From NCBI GenBank assembly GCA_938012815.1, contig CALLVV010000052.1, forward strand, positions 1 through 17,144: DNA of 17,144 nucleotides. Direction: 5' to 3'. The position numbers and the translations under genes were made by a program. The stretch's first letter is position 1. Each line of letters opens with the position of its first letter. Positions 1 to 7,667 of the stretch are shown piece by piece. The notes under the pieces were generated by a model that was not told the origin of the DNA, did not search any database, and was given only the letters and a program-made list of their open reading frames with translations. This DNA comes from an uncultured Propionibacteriaceae bacterium. Its GTDB lineage: Bacteria; Actinomycetota; Actinomycetes; Propionibacteriales; Propionibacteriaceae.

Positions 1-1023
1 GTCGCGATGGGCGGATCCACCAACACCGTCCTGCACCTGCTGGCCGCCGCCCAGGAGGCCGGGGTGGACTTCGACCAGGACGATATCGACGCCATTTCCC
101 GCGTCACCCCCTGTCTGTCGAAGGTCGCGCCCAACTCGGAGCGCTATTTCATGGAGGACGTCCACCGCGCGGGCGGCATCCCCGCCATCCTCGGGGAACT
201 GTGCCGCGGCGGGAAACTCGACGAGGACGTCCACGCCATTCACTCGCCGTCGCTGGAGCGCTGGCTGGCGGACTGGGACATTCGCGGCGGCAGCGCGACC
301 GAGGAAGCCGTCGAGCTTTTCCACGCCGCCCCGGGCGGGGTGCGCACCACCGTACCGTTCAGCTCCACCAACCGGTGGGAATCCCTCGACCTGGACTCCG
401 AGAATGGCTGTATCCGCTCCGTCGAACATCCTTACACCGCCGACGGCGGCCTGGCGGTGCTGAGGGGCAACCTCGCCCCCGACGGCGCCATCGTCAAGAC
501 CGCGGGCGTGCCCGAACACCAGTGGGAGTTCACCGGCACCGCCTTCGTCACCGAATCACAGGAGGAGGCAGTCGAATCCATCCTCGGCAGGAGGATCAAG
601 GAGGGAGACGTCGTGATCGTTCGCTACGAAGGTCCCAAGGGTGGTCCCGGGATGCAGGAAATGCTCTACCCGACCTCCTACCTGAAAGGGCTGGGTCTGG
701 GACCGAAATGCGCGTTGATCACCGACGGCAGGTTCTCCGGCGGCTCCTCCGGGCTGTCGGTCGGGCACGTCTCGCCGGAGGCGGCGTCCGGGGGGCCGAT
801 CGCGCTGGTGCGCACCGGCGACGAGATCACCATCTCCATTCCCAACCGGTCGATCATGCTGAATGTGCCCGATGAGGAACTGGCGGCCCGCCGTTCCGAG
901 CTGGAGGCCGGCAACGGTTACCGTCCCGCCACCCGGCAGCGGCAGGTTTCGACCGCGTTGAAAATCTACGGCTCCTTGGCGCAGTCGGCGGACAAGGGGG
1001 CGTCGCGGCGTTTCGACGGTTGA
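1..1023 (+). CDS. ilvD: Dihydroxy-acid dehydratase, C-terminal part (5' end outside window)
   Basis: IlvD dehydrates 2,3-dihydroxy-isovalerate and 2,3-dihydroxy-3-methylvalerate to the 2-keto acids, the third step of valine, isoleucine and leucine synthesis; it is a cytoplasmic iron-sulfur enzyme. The frame is open from base 1, so the start lies upstream. About 340 residues remain of the usual 560-620. Visible family motifs: MGGSTNTVLHLLAAAQEAG at the left edge, KVAPNSERYFMEDVHRAGG, NGCIRS, IVKTAGV, RYEGPKGGPGMQEMLYPTS, and ITDGRFSGGSSGLSVGHVSP near bases 715-777, whose serine is the proposed active-site base in studied relatives. The C-terminus (NRSIML, RQRQVSTALKIYGSLAQSADKGA) closely follows the long E. 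coli-type enzyme as I recall it. The metal-binding cysteines are upstream and not visible. Its last 58 bases overlap the convergent membrane-protein gene. Confidence 0.97.
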   Translation, partial: VAMGGSTNTVLHLLAAAQEAGVDFDQDDIDAISRVTPCLSKVAPNSERYFMEDVHRAGGIPAILGELCRGGKLDEDVHAIHSPSLERWLADWDIRGGSATEEAVELFHAAPGGVRTTVPFSSTNRWESLDLDSENGCIRSVEHPYTADGGLAVLRGNLAPDGAIVKTAGVPEHQWEFTGTAFVTESQEEAVESILGRRIKEGDVVIVRYEGPKGGPGMQEMLYPTSYLKGLGLGPKCALITDGRFSGGSSGLSVGHVSPEAASGGPIALVRTGDEITISIPNRSIMLNVPDEELAARRSELEAGNGYRPATRQRQVSTALKIYGSLAQSADKGASRRFDG

Positions 1024-1487
1024 CCGCCGCGGCCGCGTCCGAGCAGGAAGAAGCTGGCCACCGCCGCGGCAATCACGGTGAGCCCCGTGATTGTCATCGC
1101 GGGGCTGTGTTCCCACGCCATGGACAGGAGCACGAGGCTGATCATTCCGCCCGTGCCCCAGATGAACGCCCAGACGGTGCAGCCAACGATCACGGCCGGC
1201 AGATAAAGGCGCATCGGCATCCGAGCGACACCCGCGGCCAGGTTGACCATGGTCTGCAGACCGACGACGAGGAAGCTCAGGGTGATCGCGGGTGGGCCCC
1301 AGCAGTTCAGCCAAGAGCTTCCCACCCGGTAGGGGCGGGTTTCCAGCACCCGTCGCCAGCGGGTGTGGCTCGTGCCCGCGACGATGCCGCGTCCGATCCA
1401 GTAGGTGCCGTTGGAACGGATCATGACGATGCAGAAGAGAGCCAGGATCGTCAGCCCGTAGGGCAGGTTCCAGTCCTGTGGGTGCAT
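966..1487 (-). CDS. Small DedA/VTT-like integral membrane protein
   Basis: A 173-residue membrane protein. Hydrophobic segments lie near residues 8-26, 64-86, 95-122 and 131-150, followed by a basic cytoplasmic-looking tail (GRGRGGQPSKRRD). The stretch WGPPAITLSFLVVGLQTMVN followed by LAAGVARMP matches in position and pattern the core of DedA/SNARE-associated (VTT) proteins, where a Gly/Pro-rich re-entrant segment precedes an AG-x-x-RM motif. IRSNGTYWIGR near residue 23 resembles short actinobacterial members. Characterised DedA proteins are linked to undecaprenyl-phosphate or phospholipid translocation and envelope integrity; a precise substrate cannot be read here. The ATG is preceded by GAGAG about seven bases upstream. 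The 3' end runs 58 bases into ilvD on the opposite strand. It is divergent from the chaperone-fold gene at 1698. Family assignment is fairly confident, function is not. Confidence 0.8.
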   Translation of the reverse strand: MHPQDWNLPYGLTILALFCIVMIRSNGTYWIGRGIVAGTSHTRWRRVLETRPYRVGSSWLNCWGPPAITLSFLVVGLQTMVNLAAGVARMPMRLYLPAVIVGCTVWAFIWGTGGMISLVLLSMAWEHSPAMTITGLTVIAAAVASFFLLGRGRGGQPSKRRDAPLSADCAKEP

Positions 1488-1526
1488 CGAAATTCTCTCG
1501 GGTCGGGAAGCAGCAGCTTAGGTTAT

Positions 1527-1538
1527 CCTGAGCTCAGG
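1527..1538. promoter_or_regulatory. Perfect 12-bp palindrome in a divergent intergenic region, possible operator
   Basis: CCTGAGCTCAGG is a perfect palindrome. Counting flanks it extends imperfectly as GGTT-(AT)-CCTGAGCTCAGG-AACC. It sits 40 bases upstream of the membrane-protein ATG on the minus strand, where GATAAC/TAACCT sequences beside it could serve as a -10 element, so a bound protein would cover that promoter. No known regulator is recognised. The rest of this 210-base gap (1488-1697) holds the start signals of the two divergent genes and little else visible. Confidence 0.3.
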
Positions 1539-1667
1539 AACCAGTGGTGGGTTCTGCCCGCCCCCAAATGCGCAGGGGCAATGCCGGTGCCGTGGCTGGG
1601 CGGTGACCCCGAACGGGGGTTGCGGGAATGCTCGGGCACTCCGCCGGAGCGGCCCCCGTTTTCGGTT

Positions 1668-1690
1668 TGCTAGGTTGAGTCCGGGAGGTG
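1668..1690 (+). promoter_or_regulatory. Candidate extended -10 and ribosome site for the chaperone-fold gene
   Basis: TGC-TAGGTT at 1668-1676 fits an extended -10 element (TGN-TANNNT). It is followed by GGGAGGTGG at 1683-1691, a good ribosome-binding site just ahead of ATG 1698. No convincing -35 element is seen at the usual distance, which is tolerable for an extended -10 promoter. Confidence 0.35.
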
Positions 1691-1697
1691 GGGCTGC

Positions 1698-2558
1698 ATG
1701 GCTGACATTGAAGATTTTGATCTGGACAAGACCACCAGGCAGGCATGGGACGAGTTCACCGAGAGGCTCGCCGACGTGCTGTCCGTGATGGACGCCAGCG
1801 CCGACCTGACCATTTCCGCGGTCAACGGCGAAGAGACCCGCGAGACCCCACCCACAGTGCGTTTCTCGGCCGTGGAGCCGGGGGTGGTCGAGGCCACCCT
1901 GGTCGGCGTCGACTCACCGCGGCTCACGGAACTGGGTTGGACCTCCTCCCCCCGGGGGTTCACCGCCCGCAGGGACCAGGAGGAGGCCACCGAACTGGCG
2001 AACCTCACCACCGCCACCATGACCGAAGTGGTGGGTGTGCTGCACCCGATCTTCCTGGAACCCGATCAGCTGGCCGAGCTGCTGACCGCCAGGGAGAGCA
2101 ACCCGGTCAAACCCACCCCCGGGCCCTACGGCGTGGTGCTTCCCACCAGCCAGGCGCAACTCGACGCCATCGTCGATGCGGAACTGGAACAGATGTTCGG
2201 GCATCCCGCGCTGCGAAACGCGGCGGGCGAGGTGGCCATCCGGGTCGGTTCCACCATGGTTTTCTGCCGCTCCACCCCGGACTTCGAGGAGCTGGTCCTG
2301 TTCGCGGTTCTCGTGCACGACGTGAACGGGCGTTCCCGGGCCTGCGAGGTGCTCAACGACCTGAACGTGGAGTCCCGTTACTGCCGGTTCGCCCTGCACC
2401 GCGACCGGGTGTTCGTGCAGGTCTCGGTGCCCGCCCAGCCGTTCGTTCCCCGGCATCTTCGGCAGGCCCTCGAATCCATCTCCCACGTCGCCGACGGCAT
2501 CGACGACGACCTGGCCCACAAACTGGGCGGACGCACCACCTTCCCCACCACTGGCTGA
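1698..2558 (+). CDS. YbjN / type III chaperone-fold (TY-Chap-like) protein
   Basis: A 286-residue soluble, acidic protein without signal peptide or membrane segment. It appears to be two domains. The N-terminal part (residues about 12-135, starting RQAWDEFTERLADVLS) looks like the N-terminal module of actinobacterial TY-Chap proteins. The C-terminal part (about 155-278) shows the YbjN/CesT-like pattern: a strand-rich core (VAIRVGSTMVFCRS, then FAVLVHDV), the helix ACEVLNDLNVESRYCRFALH, VFVQVSVPAQPF, and a closing helix LRQALESISHVADGIDDDLA. This fold is known from secretion chaperones and from YbjN, and a peptide-binding role has been proposed; no activity can be deduced. The ATG follows a strong GGGAGGTGG site. 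The split-barrel gene begins 26 bases downstream. A weak 6-bp hairpin (TGGCTG...CAGCCA) lies at its 3' end. Confidence 0.7.
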   Translation: MADIEDFDLDKTTRQAWDEFTERLADVLSVMDASADLTISAVNGEETRETPPTVRFSAVEPGVVEATLVGVDSPRLTELGWTSSPRGFTARRDQEEATELANLTTATMTEVVGVLHPIFLEPDQLAELLTARESNPVKPTPGPYGVVLPTSQAQLDAIVDAELEQMFGHPALRNAAGEVAIRVGSTMVFCRSTPDFEELVLFAVLVHDVNGRSRACEVLNDLNVESRYCRFALHRDRVFVQVSVPAQPFVPRHLRQALESISHVADGIDDDLAHKLGGRTTFPTTG

Positions 2559-2572
2559 GCGGGTCCAGCCAC

Positions 2573-2578
2573 TAGAGT
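2573..2578 (+). promoter_or_regulatory. Candidate -10 element for a leaderless transcript
   Basis: TAGAGT (TANNNT pattern) lies exactly 6 bases before the ATG at 2585, so transcription would begin at or next to the A of the start codon. The bases between (TCTCCC) contain no ribosome-binding site, which agrees with a leaderless message, a common arrangement in actinobacteria. The -35 region is not recognisable. Confidence 0.4.
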
Positions 2579-2584
2579 TCTCCC

Positions 2585-2980
2585 ATGACCGAGGTCACAT
2601 ACTTCGAGCGGCTGGACGCCTCTGAGTGCCTGCGGCTGCTCAGGGGTGGGGAAATTGGGCGTGTGGTCTGGCAGGACGACGATGGACTGAGTGTGCTTCC
2701 CGTGAACTACCGGGTCATCGGCGACTCGGTGGTGTTCCAGACCAATGCCGCCTCCACGCTGGCGCGCCTGGCGGAACCCACGAGGGTCGCGTTCCAGGTG
2801 GACGAAGTCGACCACGCCACCGCTATCGGCTGGTCGGTGCTGGTCCGGGGAACGAGCGGGGCCCGGGACGCGGGCGATGTCGTCAGTTTCCTGCCGCAGG
2901 ACCCTGCCATCGGAGTGGCGGTGAGGATCGAAGAGGTGACGGGCCGGGTGATTTCCGGCAATCCCGTTCCCCGGAGTTGA
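2585..2980 (+). CDS. Pyridoxamine 5'-phosphate oxidase family (split-barrel, FMN-binding-like) protein
   Basis: A 131-residue single-domain protein of the flavin-reductase-like split barrel. Pattern: a helix with Leu-rich spacing (ECLRLLRGGEIGRVVW), a strand pair LSVLPVNYRVIGDSVVFQTN, then LARLAEPTRVAFQVDEVD, GWSVLVRGTS and the late strand VAVRIEEVTGRVI. The VLPVNY...FQTN and VAFQVDEVD segments are typical of the Pyridox_ox_2-type relatives that bind FMN or F420 in actinobacteria; real pyridoxamine oxidases are longer and this is unlikely to make pyridoxal phosphate. Cofactor and substrate are unknown. No ribosome-binding site precedes the ATG, so it may be leaderless. The universal stress gene follows after 10 bases, implying one transcript. 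Small flavoproteins and universal stress proteins also occur together in the mycobacterial DosR dormancy regulon, which hints at hypoxia or redox stress. Confidence 0.85.
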   Translation: MTEVTYFERLDASECLRLLRGGEIGRVVWQDDDGLSVLPVNYRVIGDSVVFQTNAASTLARLAEPTRVAFQVDEVDHATAIGWSVLVRGTSGARDAGDVVSFLPQDPAIGVAVRIEEVTGRVISGNPVPRS

Positions 2981-2990
2981 GGAGGAAGAC

Positions 2991-3863
2991 ATGGAGGAGC
3001 GCAAGCTCGTGGTGGTGGGCGTCGACGGCAGCGAGGACGGGCTGCGTGCCGTCAAGTACGGTGCCAGTTTCGCGGCCGAGATCGGCGGCGAGCTGCTGCT
3101 GGTGCACGCCGTCGACGACGCCATGCTGGCCGGGGCGTGGGGCGTGGTCTACGACCCCGAGGTGCTGCAGAACGCGGGGGTCAGCGCCAACGAGGCGGCG
3201 GCCGCCAGGGCCCGGGAGATCGGTCTGCCGGAGGAACGCATCCGCACCGAGGTTGTCCTCGGGTCACCCGGCGGGGTGCTGGGGAGGCTCAGCGAGGTGG
3301 CGGACCTGATCGTCGTGGGCCGGCGCTCCGTCTCCGGGCTGGAGCGAATGTTCGTCGGTTCCACGAGTGTTTCGGTGGTTGCCAGCTCACGCTGCCCGGT
3401 GCTGGTGATCTCCGCCGCCGCGCACCCGCAGGACGTCGGGAACAAGAAACTGATCGGGGTCGGGCTCAACACCAGCCGGGTGAACCACTCCACCCTGGCG
3501 GCGGCCTTCGAACAGGCCCAGCTGCTCGGTGCCCGGCTCGAGATCGTCCATGCGCTGCAACCACCCATCGGGCTGTTCGGCCCGAAACTCGGGCCCGCCG
3601 ACCTGGAGGAGTTGATCCGTTTCACCCGGGGCGGCATTGAGGCGATGGCATCGGAACAGACCAAGACCTTCCCCGGCGTGCCCTACGAGGTGGTCGTGGT
3701 GGCGGCCACCCCGATCAACGAGTTCGTCACCCGGTCCGAGAACTACGACCTGTTGGTGCTCGGCGCCGGCGAGGAGGCCATCCCGGGTTTCGGGCTGGGT
3801 GGCCTGTTGCGCGGCTTGATGGCCCACTCGCTGTGCCCGCTGTACATCACCCACGGTAAGTGA
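2991..3863 (+). CDS. Tandem universal stress protein
   Basis: A 290-residue cytoplasmic protein with two UspA domains (about 5-142 and 153-288). Domain 1 starts KLVVVGVDGSEDGLRAVKYG. Its nucleotide loop is G110-RR-S113-(9 residues)-G123-S124, compared with the ATP-binding signature G-x2-G-x9-G-S/T, so the second glycine is a serine. Domain 2 (KLIGVGLNTSRVNHSTLAAA) ends in LLVLGAGEEAIPGFGLGGLL and lacks the signature. Binding of ATP is therefore possible in domain 1 only and is doubtful in domain 2. A strong GAGGAGG site precedes the ATG. The stop codon overlaps the hrpA GTG (GTGA), so the two genes are probably translationally coupled. Universal stress proteins act in starvation, hypoxia or envelope stress; the specific role here is unknown. 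Confidence 0.92.
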   Translation: MEERKLVVVGVDGSEDGLRAVKYGASFAAEIGGELLLVHAVDDAMLAGAWGVVYDPEVLQNAGVSANEAAAARAREIGLPEERIRTEVVLGSPGGVLGRLSEVADLIVVGRRSVSGLERMFVGSTSVSVVASSRCPVLVISAAAHPQDVGNKKLIGVGLNTSRVNHSTLAAAFEQAQLLGARLEIVHALQPPIGLFGPKLGPADLEELIRFTRGGIEAMASEQTKTFPGVPYEVVVVAATPINEFVTRSENYDLLVLGAGEEAIPGFGLGGLLRGLMAHSLCPLYITHGK

Positions 3864-6800
3864 ACCCGCAGCCGCGGCTCGCCTTCGACCCGGCGCTGCC
3901 GATCTCCGCGGAGGCGCCGGGGATCGCGTCCCTCATCCGCGACCACCAGGTGGTTGTGGTCGCCGGTGAAACCGGGTCGGGCAAGACCACCCAACTTCCG
4001 AAGATCTGCCTGCTGGCGGGCAGGGAGCGGATCGCCCACACGCAGCCGAGGCGGATCGCGGCCCGCACCGTTGCGCACCGGATTGCCGAGGAGTGCGGCA
4101 CGGAGCTGGGGGAGTTCGTTGGTTATCAGGTGCGTTTCACCCGCAGGGTGAGCCGCGCCACCCGTATCAAGGTGATGACCGACGGCGTGCTGCTCAGTGA
4201 GTTGGCCCACGACCGCAACCTGGAACGCTACGACACGATCATCATCGATGAGGCCCACGAGCGCAGCCTCAACATCGACTTCCTGCTCGGTTATCTCAAA
4301 CGGCTCCTGGCGCGCCGGCCGGAGCTCAGGGTGATCGTCACCTCTGCCACCATCGACACAGCCCGGTTCGCCGCCCACTTCGATGACGCGCCGGTCGTGG
4401 AGGTCTCCGGGCGCACTCATCCCGTGGAAATCCGCTACCGGCCCGTCGGTGAGGATGTCGACGAAGTGGACGCTGTCGCCGCTGCCGTCGGGGAGCTGGC
4501 GGCCACTACGTCCTCGGGGGACGTGCTGGTCTTTCTGTCCGGTGAACGGGAGATCCGCGACGCAGCAGACGCCGTGAACGCCCTGAAACTTCCGGGCTGG
4601 GAAACCCTACCCCTGTACGCAAGGCTGGCCGCGGCGGATCAGCAGAAAGTATTCCAGGCCCATTCCGGCAGGCGGGTGGTGCTGGCCACCAACGTCGCCG
4701 AGACCTCGATCACGGTGCCGGGCATCCGGTTCGTGATCGACGCCGGCACAGCGCGCATCTCCCGCTACTCGGCGCGCACCAAGGTGCAACGGTTGCCGAT
4801 TGAACCGATATCGCAGGCCAGCGCCAATCAGCGGGCGGGCCGCTGCGGCCGGCTCGGCCCGGGGGTCGCGATCCGGCTCTACAGCGAGGAGGACTTCAAC
4901 TCCCGCCCCGAGTTCACCGAACCGGAGATCCTGCGCACCAACTTGGCCACCGTCATCCTCCAGATGGCTCAGGCGGGGCTCGGTGAGATCGAGAACTTCC
5001 CGTTCGTGGAGGCCCCGGTCGCCTCGCAGGTCAGCGACGGCCTGCGGGTGTTGCAGGAACTGGGCGCGATCAAACCGCGCCGCCGCCACGAACGGGTGCG
5101 GCTCACCCGCACGGGGCGCCTGCTGGCGCGGATGCCCGTCGATCCCCGGCTCGGCCGGATGCTCATCGAGGGAGCCCGGAGGGGTGCGCTACGCCAGGTG
5201 CAGGTGATCGTCGCCGGACTGACGGTGCCGGACGTGCGGGAACGCCCCAGCGAACACCAACAGGCCGCCGACGAGTTGCACCGGCGTTTCACGCAACCGC
5301 CTGTCGGCGAAACCGACTCCTCCGCAAACGGAGAGCCCAGACGCCACACCGTCCACACCGGCACCCGTCCCGTCAAACAGGGCAGGGGGTCCTTGGCGGG
5401 AGGCGACTTCGAGGCCCTGCTGAACGTCTGGGAATATCTCAGGAAACGTCGCCGGGAACTTTCCGGAAGCGCGTTCCGCAGGCTGTGCCGGGCCGAATTC
5501 CTGCACTTCGTGCGGTTCCGGGAATGGGAGGACCTCGTCTCCCAGCTTCGTGAGGTGTGCAGGGAACTGGAGCTGCCCGGTGAGGGAGACGCGGCGATGG
5601 ACGTCGTCCTCGACTGCCTGCTCACCGGGTTGCTGTCCAACATCGGGCTGGCCCTGCCGCCACCCCCGAAGGTGCAGGGCAGGCGCCGCCCCCTGACCGA
5701 GTACCAGGGCGCGCGGGGCGCCCGGTTCGCCATCGCGCCCGGGTCGGCGTGCTCGCGGTCCACGCCCCCGCTGGTGGTGGCCTACGAGCTGGTTGAGACC
5801 TCCCGGTTGTGGGCGCGCACCGTCGGCCCGGTGACCGGGGCGCAGATCGAACGTGCCGCCGGGGATTTGGTGACCCGCACCCTCTCCGAGCCGACGTTCT
5901 CACCTCGCAGCGCCACGGTCACCGCCAGCGAGACCGTCACCCTGTTCGGGGTGCCGATCATCTCCGGGCGCCGCACAAACTACGCGACCAGCCATCCCGA
6001 GCAGGCCCGGGAGATCTTCATCCGCACTGGTCTGGTGGAACGGGAATGGGAGACCCGCACCCCAGTGGTGATGGCGAACCGGTTCGCCTACGACGAGGCC
6101 GAAAGGCTCACCGATCGGATGCGCCGACCCGAGCTGCTGATCTCCGACCAGGCCCTCCACGACTTCTACGCCGTCCGGCTGCCCGCCGATGTGGTCTCCG
6201 GGGCAACCTTCGACAAGTATGTGAAATCCTTGGGCGATGACTCCGCACTACGGCTGACGCCCGCGGACTGCATGACCGACCCCGGGGCGCTCAGCGTCAC
6301 CGACTTCCCCGACCGGTGGCAGGTAGCGGGACTGGAGTTGCCCGTCAGTTACGTCTACGACCCCGGGGCGGGACACGACGGCGTGACGATCGAGGTGCGG
6401 CTGGAACAACTCGGGGTCCTGGAACCCGAGCCCTTCACCTGGCAGGTGCCGGGGCTGCGCGAGGAGCTCGCGACCGCCCTGATCCGCAGCCTGCCCAAGA
6501 GGATCCGCACCTCCTTCGTACCCGCCCCCGACTTCGCCCGCCGCGCAGTGGCATGGCTTCGGGAGCGGGGAACGGGCGACAACACCGCCTTCCCCGAGGC
6601 ACTGGGAAGGGCGCTCACCGCCCTCACGGGGGAGCGGGTGGCCCCCGGTGACTGGCGGCCCGAGGCCGTGGACTCCCACCTGCGGCCGACCTTCGTCGTG
6701 GTCGAGGGGCGCAGGGAGGTGGACCGGGGCGAGGATTTGGCGGTGTTGAAGACCCGACTCAGCGCGAAGGTGGCGTCGCGGCTGACCCGCTCCGCGGGGC

Positions 6801-7660
6801 GGATCGCGACGACGGGTCGCACCGACTGGGACTTCGGGAAACTGCCCCTGACACAGCGCCTCGGCGGGGGAGTTGAGGGCCATCCCTGCCTCGTGGACGA
6901 GGGAGACAGCGTCGGGGTGCAGGTGGTGGACTCGGCCGCGAAGGCAGAACGCCTCCATGCCGCGGGGGTGCGGCGCCTGCTCACGCTGGTGAATCCGTCG
7001 CCGATCCGCTGGGTGGTCTCCCACCTCGGAAACCCCGAGAAGCTGGCCCTCGGGGCGAGCCGGTACGACTCGGTTCCGGAACTGCTCCAGGACGCCTGGT
7101 TGAAGGCCTCCGACCGGTTGCTGCGGGCGATCACGGATCCGGTGCGGGTCCGTAGTAGGCAGGAGTTCTGGCGCGTCGCGGACATGGTGCGCGCCGACTG
7201 CCCCACAACCACGGGCGCCGTTGTCGGCACCGCGGCGAGGGCCCTGGCCGCTCAGGCGGTGGTGGAGCGGCGGCTCGCCGCCCTACCGGAGCATGACGAA
7301 GTGCGCGCGGACATCACCGAGCAGCTGGCCAACCTCACCTTCAAACGATTTATCTCAGCCACCCCGGATCCGTGGTTCGACCGCATCCCCGTGTGGATCG
7401 AGGCCTGCGAAACCCGGCTCGTCACCCGCGGCAGGAATCCTGCCAGGGACGAACGGAACCGCGCTGAGATCATGGAACTGGAGGCCCGCTACGGACGGTT
7501 GTGTGACGCCCAGCCCTCCGGGCCGCTGCTCGCGGACGTGGAGGAGATCGCGTTCCTGTTGGAGGAGCTCCGGGTGAGCCTGTTCGCACAGGGGACGCGT
7601 ACCTTGGTGCCCGTCTCGGCGAAACGGATTTCCCAGGCCATGGGAAGGATCGGGCGATAA
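3860..7660 (+). CDS. hrpA: ATP-dependent DEAH-box RNA helicase HrpA
   Basis: A 1266-residue helicase, close to the E. coli length of 1300. Motifs in order: GETGSGKT (36-43, Walker A), TQPRR (61-65), DEAH (130-133), SAT (162-164), NVAETSITVPG (278-288), and QRAGRCGR (324-331, motif VI). These are followed by the HA2/winged-helix and OB-fold regions and then the long C-terminal domain found only in HrpA (DUF3418-like), recognisable at LPLTQRLGGGVEGHP (about residue 993). E. coli HrpA acts in mRNA processing and on collided ribosomes. The GTG start is forced: an in-frame TAA lies immediately before it, and it overlaps the usp stop. The N-terminus is short, lacking the approximately 60 leading residues common in relatives. 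An extra segment at about 480-515, not typical of the family, sits in the helical region. Confidence 0.96.
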   Translation: MNPQPRLAFDPALPISAEAPGIASLIRDHQVVVVAGETGSGKTTQLPKICLLAGRERIAHTQPRRIAARTVAHRIAEECGTELGEFVGYQVRFTRRVSRATRIKVMTDGVLLSELAHDRNLERYDTIIIDEAHERSLNIDFLLGYLKRLLARRPELRVIVTSATIDTARFAAHFDDAPVVEVSGRTHPVEIRYRPVGEDVDEVDAVAAAVGELAATTSSGDVLVFLSGEREIRDAADAVNALKLPGWETLPLYARLAAADQQKVFQAHSGRRVVLATNVAETSITVPGIRFVIDAGTARISRYSARTKVQRLPIEPISQASANQRAGRCGRLGPGVAIRLYSEEDFNSRPEFTEPEILRTNLATVILQMAQAGLGEIENFPFVEAPVASQVSDGLRVLQELGAIKPRRRHERVRLTRTGRLLARMPVDPRLGRMLIEGARRGALRQVQVIVAGLTVPDVRERPSEHQQAADELHRRFTQPPVGETDSSANGEPRRHTVHTGTRPVKQGRGSLAGGDFEALLNVWEYLRKRRRELSGSAFRRLCRAEFLHFVRFREWEDLVSQLREVCRELELPGEGDAAMDVVLDCLLTGLLSNIGLALPPPPKVQGRRRPLTEYQGARGARFAIAPGSACSRSTPPLVVAYELVETSRLWARTVGPVTGAQIERAAGDLVTRTLSEPTFSPRSATVTASETVTLFGVPIISGRRTNYATSHPEQAREIFIRTGLVEREWETRTPVVMANRFAYDEAERLTDRMRRPELLISDQALHDFYAVRLPADVVSGATFDKYVKSLGDDSALRLTPADCMTDPGALSVTDFPDRWQVAGLELPVSYVYDPGAGHDGVTIEVRLEQLGVLEPEPFTWQVPGLREELATALIRSLPKRIRTSFVPAPDFARRAVAWLRERGTGDNTAFPEALGRALTALTGERVAPGDWRPEAVDSHLRPTFVVVEGRREVDRGEDLAVLKTRLSAKVASRLTRSAGRIATTGRTDWDFGKLPLTQRLGGGVEGHPCLVDEGDSVGVQVVDSAAKAERLHAAGVRRLLTLVNPSPIRWVVSHLGNPEKLALGASRYDSVPELLQDAWLKASDRLLRAITDPVRVRSRQEFWRVADMVRADCPTTTGAVVGTAARALAAQAVVERRLAALPEHDEVRADITEQLANLTFKRFISATPDPWFDRIPVWIEACETRLVTRGRNPARDERNRAEIMELEARYGRLCDAQPSGPLLADVEEIAFLLEELRVSLFAQGTRTLVPVSAKRISQAMGRIGR

Positions 7661-7661
7661 T
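7656..7661 (+). promoter_or_regulatory. Candidate -10 element giving a leaderless tesB message
   Basis: GATAAT matches TATAAT in five of six positions, overlaps the hrpA TAA stop codon and ends 6 bases before the tesB GTG at 7668. There is no ribosome-binding site in GGTCGG. The spacing equals that of the candidate before the gene at 2585. No good -35 hexamer is seen 17-18 bases upstream. Confidence 0.45.
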
Positions 7662-7667
7662 GGTCGG

